Positions 1 through 11,228 of a stretch of 64,000 nucleotides of DNA are shown one piece after another. A model generated the notes under the pieces. It saw only the letters and a program-made list of their open reading frames with translations, was not told the origin of the DNA and ran no database searches. The stretch covers positions 116,528,173-116,592,172 of the forward strand of contig NC_133156.1 in assembly GCF_040802235.1 (NCBI RefSeq), read 5' to 3'. Position numbers and translations under genes: made by a program. The first letter of the stretch is position 1, and every line of letters starts with the position of its first letter. This DNA comes from Manis javanica (lineage: Eukaryota > Chordata > Mammalia > Pholidota > Manidae).

Positions 1-257
1 TGGGGAAGGTGAGGGGGATAAAGGGGTACAAAAATTCTCTATCATAATACACATTGGTCATGGAGATAATAATACAACATGGAGAATATAGCCAATGATT
101 CTGAAACATCTTCCTATATTGACAATAACTGCACTAGAGGGGATGAGGATTTAATAATATGGGTAACAGTTGAACTACTGTGTTGTATAGTTGAAACCAA
201 TATAAGATTGTTTATCAATGGTACTTCAATAAAATAAATAAATAAATAAAATGTACA
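1..257 (+). mobile_element. LINE-1 3' UTR fragment
   Basis: The segment has the usual order of a mammalian L1 3' UTR: a G-rich stretch, a region on whether the element gives a one-band hairpin-free AT-rich tract, then a sequence close to the ATCAATGGTACTTCAATAAA ending and an (AATA)n tail near 230-257. The left side is cut by the window edge, so its full length is unknown. It is divergent and carries no open reading frame. The family is inferred from the 3' end pattern only. Confidence 0.6.
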
Positions 258-599
258 TCTCCTGAACCTGAAAAAAAAAAGAATTCTGCCACAGAGGGAG
301 CAGGTGTGCCCACAGATGGTCTGAGATCAGCCTCAGAATCTCTAGCAGGGTTGACAGAAGCATTTCTCTCCCAAAGGCAGATAAAGACTGGAGAAGGTGA
401 CTACTATTCCAATGAGATGTCAGCAATTCATAACTTCAAAGAACATGAAAAATCAAGAAAATATGACACCACCAAAGGGTCACAGTAATTTCCATTAACA
501 AACAAGTAACAAAAGCAAAAATTAATAAGCGGGACTACAGGAAACAAAAAGCTTTGGCACAGCAAAGGAAAAAGCAACAAAGTTAAAAGGTAACCCACA

Positions 600-1703
600 G
601 AATGTGAGGACATATTTTCAAATATATCTTATAAGGGGCTAAGATCCAAATATAAAAAGAATTCATATAACACAACAGAAAAAAATCCCATTAAAAAATG
701 GTCAGAGGAAGTGAATAGACATTTTTCTAAAGAAGACATGCAAATGGCCAACAGGTACATAAAAAGATGCTGAACACCACTAATTATCAGGGAAACTACA
801 ATGAGGTATCACCTCACACCTGTTAGAAAGGCTGTTATCAAAAAGACAAGCGCTAACAAGTGTCGGTGGGGATATAGATGTGTACTGTTGGTGAGAATGC
901 AAATTGGTACAGCCACTATGGAAAATAGTATGGTTTAAGACTAGAAATATCACATGATCCATCAAACCTACTTCTGGCTATATAGTCAATGGAAATGAAG
1001 TGAGGGTCTTCAAGAGGTGTCTGCACCTCCATGTTCACTGCAGCATTATTCACAAGAGCAAAGATATGGAAACAACCTGGTGTCCACAGCAAGAAAAATG
1101 GATAAAGAAGATATAGGAATACTATTCCAATAGTATATATTCCATATATATACTAATATGTATACATACATTCACATTGGAATACTATTCAGCCATAAGA
1201 AAGAATGAAATCCTGCCATTTGCAACAACTTGGATGGAGCTTGAGGGTATTATGCTCAGTGAAATAAGACAGACAAATACAAGTACTGTATGGTCACACT
1301 TACATGTGGAATCTAAAAAAAGACAGACTTATAAAAACAGCATGATGGTTGCCAGCGGCTAGGGGTGGAGGGTCGTGGTAGGGTGAGGGGAAATGGAGAG
1401 ATGTCAGGGAAAGGGTACAAACTTCCAGTTAGAAGATGAAAAAGTTCTGGGGATCTAATGTACACCATGGTAACTATAGTTAAGGATACCATCTTATATA
1501 CTGCAAGTTGCTAAGAGAGTAAATCTTAAATGTTTTCACTACAAAAAATAAATGTTAATCATGTGAGGTGATGGAGGTGTTAACTAATGCGATAGTGGTG
1601 ATAATTTTGCAATGTATGTGTACCAAGTCAATACGTTGTACACCTTAAAATTACACAATGTTGTATGTCAATTATATCTCAAGTCAACCTGGAAAAAAAA
1701 AAA
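600..1703 (+). mobile_element. 5'-truncated LINE-1 (ORF2 C-terminus and 3' UTR)
   Basis: From about 660 the translated frames show the typical end of L1 ORF2: the 'ATTAAAAAATGG' start of the C-terminal segment, the 'CAGCATTATTCACAAGAGC' stretch near 1040, and a frame at 1177-1362 encoding MEYYSAIRKNEILPFATTWM, the hallmark of L1 ORF2 C-termini. A 3' UTR follows and ends in an A-run at 1691-1703. Stops and frameshifts break the ORF. A local AT-rich expansion (TATATA, 1125-1165) sits inside it. The 5' limit is approximate. Confidence 0.8.
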
Positions 1704-1709
1704 AGTTTT

Positions 1710-3215
1710 CGCTTCCACTTTTTTAGGGGAAAGCAGCACCGCCTCCTAGTGGCTAAATTTAGAATGGCAATGTTGATGAACCCTCCTAAGACCTATCGCG
1801 CAGCAGCAGGGCCCTCCAAGTTCCAGGTGCACCCCTGAATCACAAGGTCACGCTAGAGGCTGGAGTGCTGCTGCCCCCTAGTGGTGAGTTGGCCGGCTCA
1901 AGACCCATGGCTTCTCTCCCAGCCTCAGCGAGCCCACACGTGCAGCCGGCAGGGTCTCAAACGCCGAAACTGACCAGGCGATTGAAACCAGCCAGAGTCC
2001 CTCCTCCTCCCTTCAAACCTCCCCAAGTAATGGAATCGGGCAGGATTCATTGGGAGGGCCGGCTGAGACAAGGTGCCTCAGCCGAGGAGCAGGATCTGAA
2101 TGTTTTCCTAGTCAGCTGCCTATATGCAGGGATGCAGAAGAGACTCAGCATGGGAAAAGGACAGAGTGGATCTTCTGGCAGGGGACCCAGGGTCAAACTG
2201 TCTTTTTTTTTAAATGAATTTAAGTGACAGTTTGTTTTGTGGGGTGGTTGGTCTACCTTGGTGACGTGTCCATTGTAATTTGGTTAGTCTCTCAATTCTA
2301 CAGGTTATTTGCTTCCTGCCCCGAGGTTTCCTTCCCTCTCACTTCTTTTCTTCCACCTTATTTCCCCCCCCTGGATTCACCTGCTCTGATATATCTGAGC
2401 CTTTGTGCCATCGTCATCCTTTCCAGGCCTACAACCAAGACTCATGCAGCCTAGTGATCTAGTAGCATAGATGTAGATGTATTTAAATGAGCCCAAATTC
2501 TCCCTTATTCTCCTCATTCCCTCTGCTTCTCACAGATACACTCTAGTCTGTTGTCTTGGAAGAGGATAGATTCAGTGATGTAAATGTAAAGGGAGAGAGC
2601 AACAGGCTGAAGGAACACAATACTGAGCCTAAAAAGTCACAGTTATGGAAGCCACAGTATCTCATAGAATATAAACACTCCCATTTGTGAGTCATGCCCT
2701 GATTCTCAGTAAGAAAAACCTTACAGTCTCAACCTCCAAATCTTCTGTGGCATTTCCAGTCCCTTCCAGCCCCTTGGACCTTGAGTCCCTATTGAACAGA
2801 TGCTCTTTTCACACCGCTTCAGCTCAGAACCTTGCACAATGGGCAGGTAGCCTTTAAGAAGGCCTCCAGTGGTTGCCGCCTCCTAGTATTCATGTCCCTC
2901 TCGTAATCTCCTTCTCTCCAGTGTGGGCTATACCTGGTGATTTTCTTCCAGATCAGGACTTTCTAGATCCTCTCTCCGTGGACTGCAGCTGAGGTGTTTG
3001 TGTATAGATCTGAAGTGGGGCCAGTGAGGAGGAAAGGAGTTTGCCATGAGATTTTGGGAGAAAATGCTATATTCTAAGGTTTTTGGGCGCTTTTTTACTT
3101 TCCTCCTCTCACAATATCTCCTATTCCCTCTCCTGCGTGCTTCTTCTGTTTTTAGGAGTCCCGTGACTTCTGTGCACCTTGCCTCCTGCTTTTGAAGTCC
3201 TGACTTGAGATAGAA
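1710..3215. other. Unassigned intergenic DNA
   Basis: I see no gene here. 1720-2210 is moderately GC-rich and holds a 120-codon frame (1865-2227) without recognisable domains. It contains two copies of a 'CCTAGTGG' motif (1744 and 1877) of the sort seen near CTCF-like sites, which is suggestive only. The rest is pyrimidine-rich, ordinary intergenic sequence. Confidence 0.4.
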
Positions 3216-3219
3216 AACC

Positions 3220-3300
3220 GAGTAGGTTTTTTTTTTTAAAGCTTTATTGAGGTGTCAATTGACACAATTAGCTCTAGAGGGATAGTTTATCTTTTCATAG
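3220..3300 (-). mobile_element. Short antisense L1 3' tail fragment
   Basis: A T-run at 3221-3237 is followed by AAAGCTTTATTGAGGTGTCA, which is the reverse complement of the last bases of an old L1 3' UTR plus its A-tail. Only about 80 bases can be assigned, and the left edge is the T-run. I cannot name the subfamily. Confidence 0.4.
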
Positions 3301-3848
3301 TAGCAGCTGAATCACTTTGCTTTTTTCCTAATACATATAGAACCAGCTTCATGTTGTCCCCCCAGAAACACAAGCATCAGCTCCCCTGCTCATCAAAGAT
3401 ATGGGACCCGGCCCCAGAGTCCCTCTTCTGAGCTCAGAGAAAATAGCACCAGTCCAATACGGTTCTCCTTCTTCCCAAACTGGTCTGCAGCTCAGCAATG
3501 CCTCTTCTCTAAACTTCCAAGTTTAATAAAGCTAGCCTCTTCCCTTTGTTTCCCCAACTGCTTCCTGCGGTTGTTTTCTCTGTAATATCTCAGATTACTC
3601 TTTTTACCCTTTCAGTTCCCTAATTGTTAGCTTTCTACCTAATTTCCAACTCTGTATTTTAAATTCTGTTTTTTCAAATAACTGGTGTGGTTTCTGCCAC
3701 CTGACTGGATTCTGAATATTCTATGAATAAACAGAAATATTGGTCATACTTCTTTATTTACATTTTCCTGCCTGAGATTATTTGATATTTTCTTTCCTTT
3801 TAAAAGAAAATACACAGAACTGTATACACAAAGAAATGGCATGGTGTT

Positions 3849-4304
3849 TGTAGTGGGTTGAATGGTGGCCTCCCAAAAGATGTGTCCATGTACTAATCCC
3901 CAAAACTTGTGAATTTGACCTTATTTTTAAAAAGGATCTGTGCAAATGGAGGTTTTTGAGATGAGGAGATTGTCTTGGATTGTTCAGGTGGACCCCAAGC
4001 CCAATGACAAGTGCTCTTACAGGTGAGAGGCAGAGGAGACTTGATGCAGACAGAGAGCAGGAGGCAACGGTCTATGGAGGCAGAATTTAGAGGGACATAG
4101 CCACAAGTCAAGGAAAGCTGACAGCCACCAGGAGCTGCAAGAGACAAAGAATCATTTCTCCCCTAGAGCCTCTAGAGGGACTGCCGCCCTGCTGACTCTT
4201 TGATTTCAGCCTTCTGGCCTCCAGAACTATGACAGAATAAATTTCTGTTATTTTAAGTGACCCTTAGCAGCAAATTGTTACAGCAGCCACAGGGAACTAA
4301 TACA
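3849..4304 (+). mobile_element. MaLR (ERVL-MaLR) solo LTR
   Basis: It begins TGTAGTGGGTTGAATGGTGG and ends CAGGGAACTAATACA, the two diagnostic ends of MaLR LTRs. Internal landmarks agree: a 'GTGAATTTGACCTTATTT' block near 3910, a CCAATGACAAGTGCTCTTA block near 4000, and a CCTCCAGAACTATGACAGAATAAA block near 4220 holding the AATAAA polyadenylation signal. It is about 456 bp, a normal size for a solo LTR. No internal MaLR sequence adjoins it and I found no clean target duplication. Confidence 0.8.
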
Positions 4305-4309
4305 ATGCC

Positions 4310-4805
4310 ATACATTGCCAGCCAGAAACAAAGGAGCTGTGGCTCAATTCTGAGCGCACCACATAGTGGGCGCTGCCGGGCTGCTCAGTCCTGACTTAAT
4401 GGATCTGATAAACCTATCTGGCCAGGCATTTCCAGTTGCACAGTCATTTGGTGCCCATGCTATATGGCCTTAACGGCATGTTAGCTTTATCTGCAGCCTT
4501 GTCCTGCTTTGGACAAGAGCCCTTTCTTCCTCAGCCCCATTCATCACTCAGAGGCTTCTGAGTCACTGACAGTCCCACCGATGGGTGGTAGCAATATTGT
4601 CAAGGGTAATATACACTGTCTTCACAATGGAAAGAGTCCACAAGTGCTGTGCTTGTGGTGAGGGCCCCAAGGTACAGCAATATTTCCCTTAGTTGGCATG
4701 CCCCCGGCCACTGGAACCCTAAAAACTTTATCCAAATTTCATATCCTAAATTTCCAGAGGATTTACAGTATCTATCAGATTCCAGACCACTGGCTGGTTG
4801 GTAAA
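4310..4805. other. Unassigned intergenic DNA
   Basis: Ordinary mixed-composition sequence between the MaLR LTR and antisense L1. I see no gene and no clear repeat. Confidence 0.4.
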
Positions 4806-4809
4806 TCAT

Positions 4810-5460
4810 GTTTTTCTAGGAATATGCCTATTTACATTTTCAAAGTTAATGCCATAAAGTTATTTATACCATTATATAATTATCTCTTTACTGTCTATAG
4901 AGTCTGCAATGATATTCTCTTTTTAATTCCTGACCTTGTGATATTGCTAGTTTGTTCTTCATCATCTCTATTTCTTGGTCAGCTTTATCTACCTCAGGAT
5001 TAGCTACCTAACATTGTTTCCATCTGGTATCTGTTTAATTTCTACATTGTTAGTATTTAGTCTTGAAATTATTTACTTTTTTCTATATTCTTTGAACTTA
5101 ATTTCCAATTTTTTCTAATCTCTTGAAATAAATGCTTAATTAGTTGATATTATAGGTTTTTAAAAATAATATGGTAATTCAAAGACAAATCTTTATCACT
5201 AAGCATATTTTAGGTGTATTCCTCAAGCTTTATGTTGACTATTCATTATATTCAATTAAAATATTTCATAATTTCCACTGTGATTTCTTCTTTGGCTCAT
5301 AAGTATTTAGATGTTTATTGTTATTTTATTTTCAAATATTTGGCATATAGCTATATTTTTTGTTAATGATTTCTAACTTAGTTTTTATTTGCCATTGACT
5401 GAAATAATTTCAAGTGGATGTTGGAATTAATGGGAAAATATTAATTATTCAGTAAATATT
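4810..5460 (-). mobile_element. Old antisense LINE-1 fragment (middle of ORF2)
   Basis: The plus strand reads as the reverse complement of the L1 ORF2 region between endonuclease and reverse transcriptase. Landmarks are the 'TTCTTGGTCAGCTTTATC' block near 4970, the 'GAAATAAATGCTTAATTAG' block near 5125 and 'ATTTTCAAATATTTGGCA' near 5328. Divergence is heavy and no frame survives. It is a separate fragment from the antisense L1 at 5680-7060, because it represents an upstream part of ORF2 yet lies on the 3' side. Confidence 0.55.
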
Positions 5461-5679
5461 GTAGAACATCCAGCTAACTAATCCTAGGAATAAACAAAGG
5501 TGGCTCCCTACCTCATTTGTTATTCCAAAATAAATGTTAAGTTAATAAAATATTTAATGTATATGTGAATAAAATATTTAAAGATTTATATTAGAAGTAG
5601 TGATATTTTTGAAAACTAGGTTGTAAAGGTGACCTTCCCTCCCCACCCCACCCCCCTTTTTTTTTTAACCATTTATACT

Positions 5680-7060
5680 ATGTATGCAGAGTTCTTGGCA
5701 AATTATCATCATTCATACTTGTAAAAAACATGCTCTATTATGTATTTTATTTCAATGTGTTCAATTCTATTTTCTTGCTCCCAACCACCATCTCTACTCT
5801 TGTGCCACTCTAATTTTTCAATATTTAAAAAAATCATGTATGTGTTCATGTATATTTGTAGGATTTTGGTGTGTGAATGTGCTTTTGATGTATATAAATT
5901 ATACTCCAGTATATATCCTTCCTGTTTTCATTATTCACTCATTGTTATGATTTTAAGATCCACATTTCTCTACATATAACTTGTTGGTTTCATCTAATTG
6001 CTGCAGTGTATATTTTAGTAAGAACACATCACATTTTCTTTCTTTTTTTTTTGGTATCATTATTATACAATTACATGAGCACCATTGTGGTTACTAGATT
6101 CCCCCCATTATCAAGTCCCCACCACATACCCCATTATAATCACTGTCCATCAGCATAGTAAAATGCTATAGAGTCACGACTTGTTCTCTGTGCTATACTG
6201 CATCCCCCGTGCCAACCCCCTACATTATGCACACCACATTTTCTTAAACATCTTCCTAGTAATGGATGAAAGGGTTGCTTTCAACTCCCTACGTGAAAAA
6301 CAAGGCTGGGATGAATACCATCACATATGTACCCTATGGACCTGAATAGGGTGTTTTTTGTGATACAGCCCATGAGTGTGGTTTATAGGGACATAAGATA
6401 AAAGCCTACACCTATGTAACTTCCACATGTCCTGCCATATTGCTTTTCAGAATTAACACTAATACCAGTCCTGATGAGAGGTTTGTTCTCAAATCCTCAC
6501 CAGCTCTTTGAATCATCCACCTAATTTTTGGCCTTTTGACAGTTTCATGGTTTTAATTAACATGTATTTATCCATAATAATTTTGGGTCTCTCTTCATAC
6601 ACTCTTTAGCCAGTTATTATTATTATTCTAGGAGTTACCTATTCATATTTTTTGAACATTTTCTTTTGGGTTTCCTGCTTTATCAGTTTGATTTGCAGAA
6701 GTATAGATATTAATTACTTGTAAATTTTACACTTGGGAATTATCTCCTCCAAACTGTCTCTCAGTTTTTTCCCATGTGTCCTCCAAAGTATAAAAACAAT
6801 TCTTCTTTCTGTATAACACCATCCTCATCCCATTTTTGATAGTGTATTATGCCATCATTTCCAGGGCATGGAACAATAATTACATATTTCTTTTAGTAAC
6901 CGTTGTCCCATTGCTTAATTTTAGTTCCACATAGTTCTTAACGGAACCTTTGTTGAAGCATGTTTCTTACCAAAAGCTTCTTTAATAATTTTTTTATTAT
7001 CTAACTCCGGAGTTCTTCCATGCACAAACCTACCCTTAGCATTTGAATTTGGAAGTCATT
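5680..7060 (-). mobile_element. Old antisense LINE-1 (3' UTR and ORF2 end), interrupted
   Basis: Blocks such as 'GGCTGGGATGAATACCATCA' near 6305, 'CCTGCCATATTGCTTTTCAG' near 6431 and 'CCTCACCAGCTCTTTGAATC' near 6497 match the antisense layout of old L1 ORF2 ends and 3' UTRs. The element is highly diverged and is interrupted by the younger L1 fragment at 6041-6229. Edges are approximate, and parts before 5900 and after 6700 are weak. Confidence 0.45.
6041..6229 (-). mobile_element. Young L1 3'-end insertion with target duplication
   Basis: Starting at a T-run (6041-6052), this is the reverse complement of the 3' end of the same L1 family as the large copy ending at 37,620. It is flanked by 16-base direct repeats with one mismatch: CACATCACATTTTCTT (6025-6040) and CACACCACATTTTCTT (6230-6245). 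It is therefore a severely 5'-truncated, target-primed insertion of about 189 bp placed into older antisense L1 DNA. Confidence 0.85.
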
Positions 7061-7064
7061 ATAA

Positions 7065-7990
7065 CTTCATTATTTAGTTTTTTTTCTTTTAAAAAATGTA
7101 TTTTTTAGCTCTATAATTAAAAAGACTAGATGCAATTATCAACAAAATATTTATTGAGCCCATCTTTGAAAGTTGTGCTTTCTACATACTATTTCCCAGC
7201 AAAAGGAGTAAAGTTTCCATAGAGAAAAGGCTGATTGCTGGTCTGGGGCAAAAAAAGTGAAACCTGCACCTGAGACAGTTTATTGTTCCAGAAAACACCA
7301 CAGCTGCAAGAGACTTTGTATTAGAATCACGCCAAAAAAGAAAAATGAGTGAAATTGAAGGGCTCTCATTGACTAAAGATAACAAAATTTGAGTGCCAAA
7401 TAGAATAATAAGTTCAATCTATTTAAAAACTGCCTTTGATCAGATTCTAGAGGATGCAGGATGGAGTTTGGCATGCAAATGTTTATAGGAAAGTAATACT
7501 AATGAAAGGAAAAAAGAGAAAGCAGCATCAAACAAGGAAAGTTGTCAGACTCCATGGCAGACCTGGCAAGGTTTTCACCAGGCCAATGGGTGGACTTGGA
7601 GCAAAGATTACGCATTAACAGTTCTTGTTCAACTGCCCTGCTTGGTCATTGACTGATGGCTGCCTCAAAAAGAATGTACCCTGAACTCAAAAACTGAGGC
7701 AGGCTCTGCTGAGAGCTGGAGATGTCAGTAACTGGGTATCAAGTCTCTTTGTTCAAGGAGGATCTGAGCAGTTAATATCAAATATATATATAAAAAAAGG
7801 TGCTTATAATGATACTTAAAACTAATAGACTTGTTGATCACCATTGGATGTTGCCAGGGCATATCTTTTCTCTGTAAATTGATAAAGGAAAAGAAGTAAA
7901 CATTTATCTAGCCATTGCTGTTTGAATTGCATTGTAGTTTAAGAAGACAATTAGTGAAAGAAAGTACATCTTTGTAGTAAAATCCAATAA
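7065..7990. other. Unassigned intergenic DNA
   Basis: AT-rich sequence. 'ATATTTATTGAGCCCATC' near 7147 is reminiscent of old LINE2-type ends but is too short to assign. No gene is seen. Confidence 0.35.
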
Positions 7991-7999
7991 TAAATGAAA

Positions 8000-8885
8000 A
8001 TGAGTGACAGGATGAAGTAATCATCACTTTACAAACCCCCAATGATACAATGGATCTAGATAATGATCATTAAAAGATACTAAAACTGTTAATTAACACG
8101 TTAATGGAAACATTTGTAACAGAGGGATCAAGACTACCTCACTCCTAAATCCAGTCATAATTCTTAATTCACTATCAGATATTATGTACTTCTTAAAAGG
8201 GAGACACAAAATCACTTATGAAGCATTTTTGCCTTATTATAAAATTCAAACTAAGTTTAACAAACATTAAGATTTAAGGTTCACAAGATCTATGAGCAAT
8301 AAAAGAACTAACAAACAACACACAGGAAGCAGTAAGTCAAATCCAGAAAGTAGAAAATTCTACAGGATACATAACCTGCATTTTTCAATAATAAAAGGCA
8401 AGAAAAAAGGGGAATGGTAAACTACTACAATCAAAAAATTTTTATGAGGCAAATTAACTAATTGCAATATGTGGCTCTTCTTTGAATCCTGCTTTGAAGT
8501 AATCAACTGAAAATATTTTTAAGACTAGAGACAGCTTGAAAATACTGATTATTATATAATGTTAATATTTTTGTTAAAACTATAAGCTGTAATAATGGCA
8601 TTATGATATTAAAAATAAGGCCTGAGTGTAATGGGGTTTGTGGGTGGGACTTGGTGAAGGGGGGAGACTAGTAAACATAATGTTCTTCATGTAATTGTAG
8701 ATTAATGATACCAAAATAAATAAATAAAAAATAAGACCTGACCTGTTATAAATGGGTGCTGTACTATTGACAGGTTGAATGACACAATGTCTGTCATTTG
8801 CTTTAAAATATTCTGGCAAAAAGAAAAATTTGTGAGAGACAGATGAAACAAGATTGCCAAATGTTAAGAATTGTTAAAGGATGCA
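8000..8885 (+). mobile_element. Ancient interspersed repeat, probably old L1 3' UTR
   Basis: Runs such as 'CAATGATACAATGGATCTAG' near 8040, 'AACAGAGGGATCAAGACTAC' near 8118 and 'ATGAAACAAGATTGCCAAAT' near 8843 follow the order of a well-known ancient mammalian repeat 3' region. The tail near 8760-8885 is its 3' end. The copy is diverged and is interrupted by a young L1 insertion at 8626-8726. The subfamily name is not given because I cannot align it here. Confidence 0.4.
8626..8726 (+). mobile_element. Young L1 3'-end insertion with target duplication
   Basis: About 100 bp matching the L1 3' end of the 37.6 kb copy ('GTAATTGTAGATTAATGATA' then an A-rich tail). It is flanked by 15-base direct repeats with one mismatch: AAAAATAAGGCCTGA (8611-8625) and AAAAATAAGACCTGA (8727-8741). 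It is a very short, target-primed insertion inside an older repeat. Confidence 0.85.
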
Positions 8886-9242
8886 TTAGGGCTTAGTCAA
8901 TCATTTTTCTCTAAGGGTAGAATGATTTTTTCCATAATAGAATGATACCAAAAGGTGTTCAAGATATATGAATATGAGTCAATCAAATTTGATGGTACAA
9001 AAGTTATATTTGTGTGTATAAAATAGATGTATACATGTTTATTAATTAGTATGCAAATATATTTAAACATTTGTTGAGCTCCCAATGTCAGATTCAGTAA
9101 ATATTTAACATGAACATGCTATTGGTTGCCATGCATCAGGATTCTCTCTGAACTTGAGTCTTAGATAATCCGAAGGGAGATTTGTTCAACATTTACACCC
9201 AAGTATGAGAGCCCATATACCTATTTGTTCCTGTCTTGCTAT

Positions 9243-9623
9243 TGTTACCATTCTTCTCAGTCGCAGGATTGAGTCTCGAGGGTGATGAAGAATGAAGCTG
9301 ACAGACAGGAGTACAGAGCAACCAGCAAAGTTGAATAAGGAGTGAAAGAAAAGGACTCCCACTAACTGGGAGGGGCCCCAAGAAAAGATGCTGTTAGGAG
9401 TTCAGTGTCTAGGGGTTTATAAGCACAAAAATGAGGAAGTTCACACAGTTGGCTGGGGCTTGTTGCTAGGGTCGGGCTGGGATTGGAAGACTCCCTGGTT
9501 TCTCGTGCTGAATTTTCCAGATGGCTTTTGTTTACTGTGAAGCCTTGACCCTAGTTCCTTCCTGATTGAACCTTACTGGAGCCTTGAGCTCTGTCTGCCT
9601 GCATTCCACTAATACCTGCCTCA
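9243..9623 (-). mobile_element. Solo ERV LTR with CTAT target duplication
   Basis: Read on the minus strand it begins TGAGGCAGG, has a TATA-type box (TTATAA, 9417-9422) and ends GGTAACA. The segment is bounded by CTAT on both sides (9239-9242 and 9624-9627), a 4-bp duplication typical of gammaretrovirus-like ERVs. Its U3 end is also found at 29,543, giving an independent check of the TG end. No internal proviral sequence is present. Confidence 0.65.
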
Positions 9624-11039
9624 CTATTGTTATATATTTTGCAGTTACACCTTGTTGGTAATTGATGCTGAGCATCTGCAGATGGAGCCCCCTGCTGGTT
9701 CTCAGTATGGTGCCTTCTTTCTCATGCATCTACAACACAGGCTCACTGTGCCTCCCCTTTTCCTTGGATTTCAGCTGTGACTGGGTTCCAATAATTCTGA
9801 ATTGGCTTTACCCTTTTAACTACCCAGGCAGAACTCTTCTTTTCTGAGTATCTGTGTCCCAATCCCCAACTTGGCTGTGCCCATCCTAAATTGCTCTAGT
9901 AAAACTTCCAATTAGCTAGAGCTTTCAGTCTTCTGCCATCTCTACTGTCTAGTCTATTGTTTATTTATTTTGTTTTGTTATTTCTCATTTATTATTTCTA
10001 CTGTAGCCTTGTTTCCTCACTGCATTTAAGCAAACAATAAAAATCTGGTTTTGAAGGGAGGCATTACATTAGAACATTTCTTTCTGTCATCAACTCTGCA
10101 ATGCCAATGCTCATAGTGCTGCTGCATTCTGAATGGTCTCTTGACTGTGTTTTTGCTCTCTCACTAGGATGTAAGGTCTGAAAGCCAGCTCTTGATCTTT
10201 GTGTGTGTGACTGCCATTACAGCACCTGGAACATGGAAGGATATCAAAATCTGCTTCCTAAGTATTGGGGATGACCAGACTTTATCATAGTAAGATAAAT
10301 ATCTAGTGGAGGAAATCTGTAATGTATTCTCTAATGCTTTTGTCGATAGGGTGTCTGACATAGATGAAGAGTGTTGTAATACCATGGATATGATATGCTA
10401 AGAAAAAAAAATTCATTTAGAGAAAGAAAAGAAGTCCCCAAAAGGTAGTATTTAATACTAATTCTCAAGATTATATTTCTATCCAAGACAATATTGATAA
10501 TGATAATCATAATAATTTCTGCCCAATGGTCTCCAGTATAAATTTTTATTATTGGATGCATTCATGAAAGCTGCCTTGTGATGACAGTTAGTTTGCCTTC
10601 CACTTCAGAGATGACAAACGGAGGCCTAGAGAGATGAGACAATCTGCTCATCTCCAAAGAAGTGGAATTCCCCTTCCTCCAAGAATCTGTTGGAGTGTCT
10701 TGCAGTGACACTGGTCCAAACACAGTTGGAAGTCCTTTGAACTGAGCAATTCATCAGGAGAAAACAGCACTGGAAAGTGATAGCCCCACTTAAGAACTGG
10801 ATCACCCCCTTTCTCCTCCTTCACATCACAGATCATCCTCTGGGACCCTACACCCAACCCCCAAGCATTCCTCTGCTTGGAGACCTGGGTTTCAGTCTCG
10901 GTTCTAACACTAGCAGTATGATTTGGGGCTTTCTACAACCCAGTGTCCACCAAACAATTTTCTTTTCTCAAGTGCATGAGTATTTTTTATTTTCAACCTT
11001 AATCCAACCTATCATGAAGAGAGTTTGGCACTGGATATT

Positions 11040-11228
11040 TTCATCCAAGATGTTTGGGTTTTGTATTAATGTCATCAGGTCTTCTGATGCAATGATCTCT
11101 TTGGATTAATGTCACCACCTAACTTCCTCCTATCTGGTTAGGACCACCAAGAGACCAAGAGCATAAAAACCCGCAGGCTGGAGTCTTCCCAGCCCAGCTA
11201 CTCTGTCTCCTTGTGTGAGGCTGACGAG
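11040..11228 (+). promoter_or_regulatory. Putative compact promoter of unit A
   Basis: It aligns with the promoters of units B and C: ATCAGGTCTTCTGATGCAAT near 11,074, a TAATGTCACC where units B and C have a CRE, and a TATA-like GCATAAAAAC at 11,161-11,170 about 60 bases before the conserved ATG. The CRE core has decayed from ACGTCA to ATGTCA. This weaker site suggests that unit A is less active or dead. Confidence 0.4.
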